From Ectocarpus siliculosus (lineage: Eukaryota; Sar; Phaeophyceae; Ectocarpales; Ectocarpaceae), in the NCBI GenBank assembly GCA_000310025.1, contig FN648534.1, forward strand, positions 1,735-26,899: a stretch of 25,165 nt of DNA, in the 5' to 3' direction. Positions 1-15,615 of this stretch are shown in pieces; the stretch's first letter is position 1, and each line of letters begins with the position of its first letter. Below the pieces are notes generated by a model that worked only from the letters and a program-made list of their open reading frames with translations, did no database searches and was not told the DNA's origin. Both the position numbers and the translations under genes were made by a program.

Positions 1-180
1 CTCGCATCCCTACAAGGCCGGGACGGAGCACGCCGGGTTCTCACCGGACCAGGCTCTCACATCACCAAGCGCGAAGCACCGTGAGGTATTTGGCGAGTCG
101 CATGAAGGGTGAGCTGCATCCTGCTAAGGGTATTCGGCATCTTGTGCTTACTTCCTTGCGTACGGGTGACAGCTGGGGGG
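1..180 (+). repeat. Diverged inverted repeat, left copy
   Basis: This stretch aligns, as reverse complement, with 1405-1597 at roughly 80 percent identity by eye over its whole length. Shared blocks include GGGTTCTCACCGGACCAGG and GCATCTTGTGCTT. Both copies run into a G-rich tract at their inner ends. The copy may continue beyond the window edge. It lies downstream of SOD exon 3, probably in the next SOD intron. Confidence 0.8.
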
Positions 181-430
181 GGGGGGGGGGGGGTAAAAAA
201 AAGAAAAAAATTGCTTAACCCCCACCCCAAAAAGGGGAAGCCCCATTGGAAAAAGGGTACTGGATTTCCCCCAAAGAACCCAAAAAAAGGGCGAAGGGTT
301 TCCCCAGGGGGCGTTCCTGCCCACACACACACACACACACATGGTTTCATTGGAAACCACCAAAACATTGCTCGGGGTGGGCCATGGGCCCGGGCCAAAA
401 AAATCCCAAAAACCCAAAAAGCACACAAAC
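175..430. other. Poly-G run followed by a probable low-quality, homopolymer-stuttered tract
   Basis: A run of 19 G (175-193) is followed by about 230 bases made almost entirely of doubled to quintupled letters (runs of A, C, G and T of 3 to 7). Normal sequence resumes near 430. This texture is unlike the rest of the window and resembles miscalled Sanger trace after a poly-G stop. It contains open frames on both strands that should not be annotated. It lies in the presumed SOD intron 3. Confidence 0.55.
322..341. repeat. (CA)10 microsatellite
   Basis: Ten CA units in the suspected low-quality tract. Confidence 0.9.
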
Positions 431-775
431 CAACCGCGGCGCCGGCAGCGGCAGTACACAAGGCCAGGAACGAGCAGGAACAGGATGTGAAGCTGTAACA
501 TTGACGCAATTCTTATCATCGCGTGGCACGAGCTTTCGAAGGACAAGATTCAGCCGGGATTGTTCACCGCCAACTCCCTCGGAAACACGCGAGCCACATC
601 TTCCCACTCTTATGCCGCCAGATACCCGGCTTGCATAACTCTCCTATACGACCAGGAGGAGGAGGAAGAGGAGAAGCAAGAACTCAACCACCACGTTTCC
701 TGCACCACAAAACGACAAAGGGCAAAAAAACAAAAAACGTTCTCGATTCTCGCTCTCTTGCTCTCGAGGACGCAC

Positions 776-3579
776 CTGGATAGTATCCGACTCTTGCCCT
801 GGAGGGTGTCCCCCCCACGGTGACAGCACGTTCCAGAACAAGTCGTGGTTCACGAACCCTCCCCCCGCCCGACGAGCAGCCGCCCGGTAGTCTGACAGCG
901 CCATCCATCCACCCCCCCGAGAAAAAATAACCGCCACCCGTATTCCCCGGCAGCGGCAGCAGTAGCCAAAAATGGCGACCACCGAAAAAGCACCACGAAA
1001 AAAACATAACAAAAAATGCAGCGGTTCGGTGTTGTACGTTTGGCGTTGGTCAAATGCGGCAAACACAACAAACCATCGACGTACCACAGCCGTGAGAAAA
1101 AGCCAACACGGAAACAAGCAACTGAGCCAGGGAAATTACAGACTCTTTCTTGGTGTAAAGGGCGTGCCACCGAGTGCACGTCAAGTGCATCTTGTTCAGG
1201 CTGCAGGCGAACCATCCGGAAGCAGCGCGCTCCCTTTACACCGCACGCGTTTCATGCCAGTCGTTGTCCCTTGGGACCAGCTGATTGTGAAGAGTTAACG
1301 TAGACCTACCAATGTGCCACCGCTCTGTCTCCATGCGTTTCGTGCAGAAGACTCCCTCGTGTTCAGTCCCCGCTGCTGCATTTTGCTACCCTCCATCATT
1401 CACCCCCCCCGCTCCCCCGTGGCCGCAACCGCACGCAAGGAAGCAAGCACAAGATGCAGAATATCCTTCATAGAATGCAGCGCACCATTCATGCGACTCG
1501 CCGAACACCTCACGGTGCTTCGCACTTGGTGATATGAGAGCCTGGTCCGGTGAGAACCCGTGATCCGTACCCGATCCCGGCTTTGTATGGGTGCGAGGTC
1601 AACGGCCTACCGACTACGGGATGCGCGCTTGTGTGTTCACCCCTCCCACCCCGCCAAGTCTCCCTCTCTCTCACCCTCCGGCACGCTCCCCAGGTTGTGC
1701 AACAGCTCGTCTACTCCCATCTTTGCCAGGTGCTTCAGCTCCGGATCCCAACGCATTCTCTCCAGCACGGCGTTCAGCTGCGAGGTGTAGGCGGCGTGGT
1801 GTCCAAGGTGGTGGACCTGTACATAGAATGCAACAGCACAAACGACAAAAACGCGAAAAGAGGAGCGTCGTGAAGGAACGCCCTGGCATGATGGATGCGT
1901 GAAGGCAAGTACAGCTCAACAGGTCGGTGGGGTTCACCAAGGGCCGTGGAAATCATCCTCAGAAAAGACGGAAGGCTGCTATGCACACACTTCATTTTCC
2001 CAGGAGAACGGCCGGGAGCAACCCACACCCAGATGTTAACGGCCATGTACATGTACGCAGACAGCGGCACAAAATGCAGCCGAACTTTCAGTGCGTCACC
2101 AGGCCTCCACCAGAACCACTGACCACGGCAGGAAACAGCATACTTGGACTGCTGTACGGTAGAGACAGAGGCGGAGATTTTACCCGGGAGCTGGGAACGA
2201 CACCAAACGTAGAACCGGCATACTACTCCTCAACACAACCACCGTAAAACTAGGCGGGCAGGTAGTAGAGTATGCGGGTACCGGTGTTTACCGTTCCCTG
2301 TGCCCGGACCTCGTCGGCGCTGAATCATTCGATACGATACTTTCTCCGGGGGGGCTGGCTCCCCGCCCGGGGGGACCCGCAAACAACATAAACGCATACA
2401 GTCGTAGGCCCTCTATAAGGCGGGAATGCGCCAGACCGATTCACCCGACCTATACAGGGCACCCGCCCTATTCAATGTGTAGATTAACTTAATTGTTCCG
2501 TCTGCGCCAGCCAACTTTACCCCGCCATATTTGGGCACCCGCCTTGTATAACCCGCCATATTTGGGCACCCGCCTTATATAGCCCGCCATATTGGGGCAC
2601 TCGCCTTATATAACTCGCCATATGGAGGGCCTATGCACACGACTGCTGTATGAGAGAAATATATGTATACGTATCTAGTCACCGGGCTCACGCACGGTTT
2701 TGTTCCCATGGTAGAGGACAACTTGAGTGAGAGGTCAATGCCGAAAAAGACGCACAGCACGAATCAACCATGATTGAGGCTATAATTTTGTTATGTGTTC
2801 ACGTCCGGTAGATGTAGACCACGGCAAAGGCATATTGAACAGCGTTGTTGTACTTCTTGCCGCAGTACATATCTTGTACGGAGTACTGCTATTGAAACCG
2901 TGCATCCGAGTACGTGACATGTGTGGCCCTTGTGCACGCACTACTTGTTGGAAATATTACATGCTCGTGGCATAGTACTGTAGCACGGATGGATACTGGC
3001 GCGAAAGTGCATGTACTACGAAATGCAGGTGGATAGGTTCAGTCGAGTGGCATATTCCAAAAAAAGAGTTTGGTTTCCTTGGGTAGACCTGTGGACATTG
3101 ACGTCTGGAGTTTAGTTCTACAGGCAATCTTTCTGGTGCGTTGTCCATGCCAGATTCTCACCAGGACCCGCCTCTTCCGTTCCACAGCACAAGACTTCCA
3201 CTAAACTACAATACCCACTCGGCCTGCCTTGGTCAAGCCGAGCTACCCTCTCTCCACACATGGTGTGCATAGACTACACCCGCAATAAACCAAAAAAAAG
3301 TACTTCCGTTGGCCAGCCGGGTCAGCGCGGTCCATGTTACCAGAAGAAACACACGCAAAACACAAACACGAACACCCGTAGTCTACAGCAGAAAGAAGAA
3401 TGCTGGCCTTCTCTCACCCTCAACGCGTGTTCGCTGATGAAGGGCACCAAGGATCCGTACGAGTAGGGGAGGGGAGGCACAGGGAGGTTCTGGGCGCTCG
3501 CGCCAACCGCGGCCAGCGTAGACAGGGCGAGGCATCGTCCTACCAGCGTCGGCGTCGAGCTCTTTTTCCCCATGGCCAT
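776..3579 (-). CDS. Fe/Mn superoxide dismutase (Mn-type residues), 5' three exons, partial
   Basis: The product disproportionates superoxide to oxygen and hydrogen peroxide. Exons on the minus strand are 3579-3418, 1816-1675 and 891-776. All introns are GT-AG and the phases join exactly (54 codons, then 47 codons plus one base, then two bases plus 38 codons). Residues 1-30 are a presequence with a hydrophobic stretch (CLALSTLAAVGASA) and a likely cut before QNLPVPPLPY. Exon 1 then has the family start VPPLPYSYGSLVPFISEHAL. Exon 2 begins VHHLGHHAAY, giving the first metal-ligand His (about residue 56) and active-site Tyr (64). Exon 3 carries RAGGGFVNHDLFWNVLSPW with the second ligand His (117). 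The Gly-rich stretch before NH favours Mn over Fe. The exon with the last two ligands (D..xH region) is not visible in bases 1-775 and should lie beyond the left edge. An in-frame ATG at 3681 would add 34 residues resembling a mitochondrial presequence, so the start and the compartment are uncertain. The family assignment is firm. Confidence 0.88.
1405..1597 (-). repeat. Diverged inverted repeat, right copy
   Basis: Reverse-complement partner of bases 1-180. It sits wholly inside SOD intron 2 (892-1674). The pair brackets SOD exon 3. It is either two independent insertions of one dispersed repeat family or the arms of a foldback element. No target-site duplication could be established. Confidence 0.8.
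2521..2629 (+). repeat. 31-base tandem repeat, about 3.5 units
   Basis: Units start at 2521, 2552 and 2583, with a partial unit at 2614. Each begins CCCGCCATAT (last unit CTCGCCATAT) and contains GGGCACCCGCCTT followed by a TATATA-like segment. The units differ by one to four bases. The array lies inside SOD intron 1 (1817-3417), which otherwise shows no coding signal. Confidence 0.95.
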
Positions 3580-3681
3580 CTCTGTCGTCGAAAGCGCTGC
3601 TCTCAGGAGGGTGTGGTTGGCTAAAGCAGAAGTTGTAAGACAACGATGTAAGAGGAACGCGCGCTGGCTCTCTGCTGTCAT

Positions 3682-6482
3682 GTCCGAAAGGGGAGAGATG
3701 AGGGAACAAAACGGGTTGAAGTTGGAGGGGTGTAAAGTCGCGCCGCCGGTTCACGAAATTATTTCTGCTCCTGGGCTAGCTCTTAAGGCCTGTGATCCTG
3801 TAGGAGGGCACGCCAGAAATACGAAACAGACGTGCAACCCCTCCTACCCAATGTCTGCAAGTTCAACACCACAACTGCAGCCCCAAAAGCAGTTTGCACA
3901 TGTCCATATGTATGCATACACAGCAGATGCGCACATGGTTTGAAGCACATCAAGAGGGAGCAGTGTAGCCGAGGGCAGCGGAACGAGCGCGGTGCACGCT
4001 GGACCAAACTGCAACTCACGAAGACGTGCGTGTTCCTCATAATCAACATCGCCACGTGACTCACTTGATCCGGGGAACGACGCGTGCAAATAGCACAATC
4101 CAAGGGGGATGTGGTGGGATCGCGCTCTAGGCGGGTTGTTCCTTGGGGGGCTCGCGCCGATATTTGTTTTGAACGCCCCCCCCCGTATCGATGCGATTTC
4201 CTCAATATTATCATTCAACGAAGCCCCTTTCGAACACTCCACACTCACTCTCCTGTCTCAATTCACACACTTCTTGGAGCCAGACTCCTGCAACTCATCC
4301 CCGGCATTGCCTCCAACAGTCAGTGGAGGCATGGGCCAGCCTCTTCCTTCATTCAATATGATGCAGGCTCGATGTAGGTGACCTGGCTGACGTCATTCTT
4401 TCTTTTCTGTTTCGAACAGAGAGCGCGCGCTTGATGGGGGTTGGGTTATCAAACCTCTTAGTATGAGGACTCTACCGAAGTGCGCCAAACTAAGCGGTCT
4501 CGGGTCACGCACACGTCAAGATGTACTTTTCGAGATTCAGGCGCCATTTCCTTCTTTTGGAGTCTGCTCTCGGTAAGTTGTGTTTGCTAATATACGTACA
4601 GAATGGATTCCTACATAAATATTTGCCCATAAATGAAATGCTATAATGAATGATGTTAATGGTTCGGATCCTGATGTCCGTTCAACCAACTCTGGCGTGC
4701 GCAACATCGGGAGAAACCAGGTTTGTCCAACAGCATGAATCTCCCCCCTCAATTTTGGTTCACTGATGATGCATGATGATGAGGGACATCACTCAGCGAA
4801 TGAATGTATAGTCAACGAGTGAGTGAGTTTCGGTCTCCCGAGGGGCACACGCCACACACTGGACAACAGTCAAGCAATGTTCATGTTCTCTTGTTGCAAC
4901 AACAGAACACGGGGACAACCGAAGACAAATCAACTTTTTTCGCATCTGCTTGAATGAATAAGAAGGTGCAGCCAACAACGTTTTCACCTGTTCTGCGTGT
5001 TTCTGTAGCAATGTAAGACACACGCGTCTTCGCCATGGACGCTAAGCCGTGAAGTGGCCGCTGGTCGAAGAACCATTCATCTGTTTCCCGAAAGAGCTTC
5101 CAGGCATACGTCATCATCTACAGGCGACATCACCGGAGGACCACCAATTCAAGACGGGACGCAAGGGGGTGCGATGGAGTAGTCCTTGCAGTGACGGCGT
5201 TCGCGTAGTAGCTGGCCAAGCCAACGGTTCGTGTCGTCCTGCCCAGCGCATAGAAAGACCGTCAGACATATCTTCGAGGGCAGTTTCGTTTGAATCGAAA
5301 GGCACCAACCACAGCCACAAACGGGTCTACTTTGTCTACGGTCTTAATAGAAAGGTCGCCGCTTCCCGCCATTCATTCCCTGCAACCGCTGCTCTGCCAG
5401 ATAGTCACTCTCTTGGGTGCCCTTGCTTCTCGCAACAAGTCGTACAGGCATGGACGCGGAAATCTCCTTACAAAAACAACAAACAACATCTTGCCAATGG
5501 ACATCATGAAATGTCCTGAGACAGCACAATACTAGGGGTCTGGCCCCTTCGGACACACAACATTCCAGTACCAGTGCTAGCTGGCATCACTGACAATATG
5601 TCAGTGCAAGACCTAAGTAGACAAAAAAATAACCCTACGGCAGTATCCAGACGGTTGTCTTCCCGTTCACTGCAAAAGACTTCGACACACATGTTGTGGT
5701 ACTGTCTCGAAAGGGAGCCATCTTTCTCTTTTGACACTCACTCATGGGCCGCGAAGACGACCATCTACCAGTGAAATCGACGGAGGTACAGTACAGCAGT
5801 ATATAGCACGAGCCGGGTACATAGCGTAGCGCTGATAGCGACGAAGAAAATCGTATATGCGACCGCGATTCAAGAGAGTCCGAGGTATACTTGTGCCTGC
5901 TGTAGGACGTCGGCGAGAAACGCGGAAGTAGCCACAAACACTTTTATTTCGCGCCGGTGGCCCAAACAACTTTGGAGTCGGTTGTTGCTGCCTTTCATTT
6001 ACACTTAAAACCGTTCTCCTCTCGGTTAGACCAGCGGTCCTGGTCCAACTGGCGCGGATGCCTTCCGTGGTCGCAAATCAACTACTACCGCCGAAAAAGG
6101 AAACGCGCCTTTCTTCGAATAAACAAAGGAAAATAGAAAACCAAGCAGACACCAACAGTGGGCAAGGGGCAAACGCCAACCGCGCCCCGTCCAACAACCC
6201 CATCGCAGACGCAACTGAACGTGACCCCAAAGGCCCCACATCAACCAGCTCGGCGCTACATTCGACAGCAGTAGCAGCGGTACCTTCACCGAGACGCGTA
6301 CAAATGTCTACAGACCAATCTCAACGGAACTGCCGCTACGTTTTCAAAACCATCGCCTCTGAGCGCGGCGCTTCCCAACCGTCGTTGGCGGTACTTCGAT
6401 ATGTACAACTTGCGCTGCTGCAAGCAGCTGCCGGTCGGGTGTCAGCTAGACGGGTACAGCTGTAGGGCAAGCACGACGCCAG
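3682..6482. other. Intergenic region between SOD and the UBE2T-like gene
   Basis: This 2.8 kb stretch should hold the SOD promoter (SOD reads leftward from 3579 or 3681) and the 3' UTR of the E2 gene (ending near 6483 or 7802). Several open frames of 60 to 156 codons occur on both strands, for example 5049-5519 plus, 4881-5117 minus and 6058-6465 plus. None shows a recognisable domain, and no phase-consistent exon set could be built from them. A perfect 8-base hairpin with a 3-base loop lies at 5588-5606, and a TACTGCTGTAC-family motif at 5791-5802. Confidence 0.6.
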
Positions 6483-12839
<6,357 letters not shown>

Positions 12840-13973
12840 GTTCCAACCAGTCGCTGCTCCGTGCCGTGGGACTGCCAGCTTGGTCGAGCCTCCGGGGGCA
12901 CCGTTGCGAGAATGGGGGGGGGGAGTTCCGTGGAATCAGGACGATTGTTGACTTCATTTATGCATAATATATACGAAGGTCTTCTTGTATCCATATCTCC
13001 TGACCTTCGCCAACTTCCCACCAGAGTCGGTCAAACCGTTACAAACCCCGTCTAGACATGCTGGCATTCCCCACAACCCTCGTGCTCAATGGTGAACAGG
13101 CTGCCATTTGAACATCATGTTGATATGGGGTTTTCCGGCACGATAGCTGCAGTGTTTCTGTTGTCAGACAGGTCTGTCTGCTGCGTATCTAATCCATCTA
13201 GGGTTTCCACAACGAGCGCTCAAACGAAACCACAAGCCAACAACCAATGGGGCGGGAGGGGGACAGGAGACGGACGAGACGGCGAGGGAAGAAAGCAAAG
13301 GAGAAGAGACGGACCGAGTGGCACGATACGTGCCGGATTGAATTTCTTTTAGCCAACAATTAATTCCCCCCCCCCAACGCTGCACCATTGCACCAATCCC
13401 CCAGTAGTGATTTCGTACCATGCTACAATGTATCGCTGGGTGGTGGCCAATGTTTGCGTGTTTGCTTGTTCGTTAGTGGTCTCTCCACCGTGTGCCTTGT
13501 TCTGCCTCATACTTCCTGTTATTTTCGGCCTGGTCCCTCTTTGTCCTCGCCCTTTTTTTTTTTTTTTTCTTAATATGACACAACGAATCCATCTCTATCA
13601 TAGAAAATAGTCTGAGACAGATTAGCAATGAATTCATAGCGTCAGAAAGTACCAGAGTGTCTACGGTTGGTTCCTCTTCTCCTTAATTATTACGGTTTCC
13701 ATTTTTATTTTTTCTCTTTATTTCTCTTTTTTTCTCTTTTTTTCTCTCTTTTTCTCTCTTTTTCTTTGCCAGATGGCCTGGTCTCTGCTTGCGTTGTGAA
13801 GTACCAAGATTGAACCAAGGGGGTGTACCTCTTTCTCCGGCCCATGATAGATAGTGACTGCTGGTCTCAGTTGATACCTCGCATAGCGCGCAGAGAGAGT
13901 GGAGGATTCCAGAATATCTGTCGTTGATTTCTATTGACTTGCGGAACCGTCGGGGCCAGTTTATTTGAAGCAG
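12840..13973. other. Upstream flank of the E2 gene; low-complexity tracts
   Basis: This contains the presumed E2 promoter (right of 12839) and no recognisable exon. A T16 run lies at 13553-13568. A polypyrimidine microsatellite of TTTCTCT-like units lies at about 13701-13768. The segment 13200-13350 is purine-rich and open on the plus strand but has no identifiable domain. Confidence 0.6.
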
Positions 13974-14368
13974 TGAAGATGAGTTCTCCCTGGACGGAGG
14001 AGGTGCTGGCAGGAGGAAGGAGGTTGCTTCGGATAAGGGTAAGCAGGACGCTGGCAGTGGGTGTCGACGCTGGCAGTGGGTGTCAGCTGTGAGGGTCAGC
14101 TGCGTCTGTCTTCAGTCATGTCTGTCTGTGTCGACCACGTTGCTATCCTCTGTTGACCCTAGATCGAACGGTTGCCGCGAGGTCAAAGGGAATCCACACT
14201 TGTTTGTATCCCGATGTGTCTTTCCTTGGTTCTTTGTTTCCTTGCCTTCTCACGACAGAAACAAAATCTGATAATGGCCATCAAACTGATGGAGTCAGCA
14301 CGAGCAAAGGTGCCACCGAGCTTCAATCTCCAAAGAGGACCAAGCGGAGGCCACCAACACTCGTCTAG
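13974..14368 (+). CDS. Candidate last two exons of an unidentified gene
   Basis: Exon 13974-14038 follows a GAAGCAG acceptor and ends at a GTAAGC donor. It reads EDEFSLDGGGAGRRKEVASDK. The next exon, 14259-14368, follows a pyrimidine-rich acceptor (TTCTCACGACAG). It joins in phase through a Glu codon and ends SPKRTKRRPPTLV and a TAG stop. The composition (acidic, then Lys/Arg-rich) suggests a nuclear protein tail, but no family is recognised and no upstream exons were found. The second exon and its acceptor lie inside the left palindrome arm; the first exon is in unique flank. A competing frame from an ATG at 13979 also splices in phase, so the reading frame is uncertain. Confidence 0.35.
14047..14084 (+). 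repeat. 19-base perfect tandem duplication
   Basis: GACGCTGGCAGTGGGTGTC occurs at 14047-14065 and again at 14066-14084, in the intron just left of the palindrome. Confidence 0.97.
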
Positions 14369-15493
14369 GCGCGGCAGGTATGTCGACGCAGAGTGGCGCC
14401 GGGGCTCTCAGCTCTTCGAGAGGCGCGGGGCGTGGTGGCGGGAGCAGCAGCAGCAGTCGCGGTTCAGGCGGGAGCGGAAGTCGGCAGGGTGGCGGTTCCC
14501 GCGCCCAGCGGCCCGGGAAGTCGAGTCGAGGTGCTGGAGGACGCGTAGCGGCTGCCAATGGTGGGAAATTCAGAGGAAAAAGCGGCACGATATACGACAA
14601 CTGGGAACAGGCCGTGTACTTCAACGACCATCCCTCCGACGAGTCAGGGGACGACGAGGAGACAAGAGCTTCGAAACAACAGGCCAGGAAGGTTCAGGCA
14701 GATGACGCACAAGCCCAGGCGCTGTCCAATGGCGACGTGCCCAAGCAAAAGAAGACCGCGAAGACCGGCAGCGCGCGTGTGCGAACTTTCCGGACTGACC
14801 CCGCGGACGGTGACGGGGCGACTGAACTGATGAGCCTCATGTGCAAGAGGCTCCAGAGGCAAGATGACAGTGGGGGTGGGAGCGGCAGCGGCAGCGGCGG
14901 CCAGAACGCCGGTCTGGATGCTCGCGTGCTTTCGTTAGAGACTTCGAGCGCGAAGATCGTCGACCTTCTGGGCAAGATTTCCAGTCGGATGGAACATCCA
15001 CCACAGGCCACATCGCCGTGGGGTCCCGGTGGGTACCCTGTGAATTGGGCACCGGGAGGGGGCTGGCAAGCATCCGCTCCCGGAGGGCCGTACGGACCCA
15101 CGGCTGGTGCTGCTCCTTGGGTCCAAGCCGGACCAGCGCCGACTTCCCTGGCCTGCGCACGCTCCGGGAGGGGCCCAAGGGGCGCCGCCGGGAGGACAGC
15201 AAGGAGCGCCGGCCTGGCCACTTCCAGGTTATCACGTGGGGGCGGCGGGGGCGGCGGGGCCGGTGGGGGCGGTGGGGGCAACGCCGGCTCCTTGGCCTGC
15301 GCGAGCAACGTGGAGGACGCAAGGGGCGGCAGTCGGGGCAGGCTCGGTTGTGCAGACCGAACATCAGTCCATCGCGAATGCTGCAAAGCCAGGCTCCCTG
15401 AACTCCCATACTGCTGGGGCTGGTCTTCCCGGCTTTCAACCCCAAGAGGCTGCTGCTACTGTCCGGTCGATGGGAGTGCACGCCGTGGGGATC
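14200..15493 (+). repeat. Left arm of a 2.65 kb near-perfect palindrome
   Basis: Base p pairs with base 31051 minus p. The arm is 1,294 bases long. By eye I found only three substitutions (near 14348, 15243 and 15475) and two single-base indels in C runs against the right arm, about 99.6 percent identity. Pairing stops abruptly at 14199/16852. It carries the candidate terminal exon 14259-14368 and the Ser/Gly-rich open frame from 14380. Confidence 0.97.
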
Positions 15494-15615
15494 CCGCAAT
15501 GATTGCCCGTTGTGGCACGTTCCCCGCATGCACGTCGGACGCAGCAGCGGGAGCTGAGATCCCCACGGCGTGCACCCCCATCGACCGGACAGTAGCAGCA
15601 GCCTCTTGGGGTTGA
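14380..15615 (+). CDS. Ser/Gly-rich hypothetical protein, left palindrome copy, frame-shifted
   Basis: The frame opens MSTQSGAGALSSS, and about 60 residues are nearly all Ser, Gly and Arg. Next comes KSGTIYDNWEQAVYFNDHPS and an acidic stretch, then a Lys/Gln-rich region. A short amphipathic, coiled-coil-like helix (LDARVLSLETSSAKIVDLLG, about residues 185-205) follows, and then a long Gly/Ala/Pro region. An extra C at 15146-15148, compared with the right arm, shifts the frame. From there the product is Arg/Gly-rich nonsense that crosses the spacer into the opposite arm. A +1-shifted frame continues the Ala/Pro/Gly composition, so the real protein is probably longer and differs after residue 256. 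No domain is recognised. It could be a host gene or the first ORF of a transposon. The ATG overlaps a strong CAG|GTATGT donor-like site. Confidence 0.5.
   Translation: MSTQSGAGALSSSRGAGRGGGSSSSSRGSGGSGSRQGGGSRAQRPGKSSRGAGGRVAAANGGKFRGKSGTIYDNWEQAVYFNDHPSDESGDDEETRASKQQARKVQADDAQAQALSNGDVPKQKKTAKTGSARVRTFRTDPADGDGATELMSLMCKRLQRQDDSGGGSGSGSGGQNAGLDARVLSLETSSAKIVDLLGKISSRMEHPPQATSPWGPGGYPVNWAPGGGWQASAPGGPYGPTAGAAPWVQAGPAPTSLACARSGRGPRGAAGRTARSAGLATSRLSRGGGGGGGAGGGGGGNAGSLACASNVEDARGGSRGRLGCADRTSVHRECCKARLPELPYCWGWSSRLSTPRGCCYCPVDGSARRGDPAMIARCGTFPACTSDAAAGAEIPTACTPIDRTVAAASWG

Noticed and set aside
109-498. Overlapping open frames near the left edge
   Set aside because: They lie in the poly-G and homopolymer-stuttered tract, so the sequence itself is doubtful.
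2521-2629. CRISPR array
   Set aside because: The units are contiguous with no spacers, and the genome is eukaryotic.
4109-4381. Protein-like plus-strand frame ending FNMMQARCR
   Set aside because: No domain, no phase-matched neighbour exon, and it lies in a plausible intergenic region.
5049-5519. 156-codon plus-strand open frame and its minus-strand shadows
   Set aside because: No recognisable motif, and no start or splice context that could be defended.
14574-14650. RNase H hybrid-binding-like motif (SGTIYDNWEQA) in the palindrome ORF
   Set aside because: Only a loose resemblance over about ten residues; the rest of the fold is absent.
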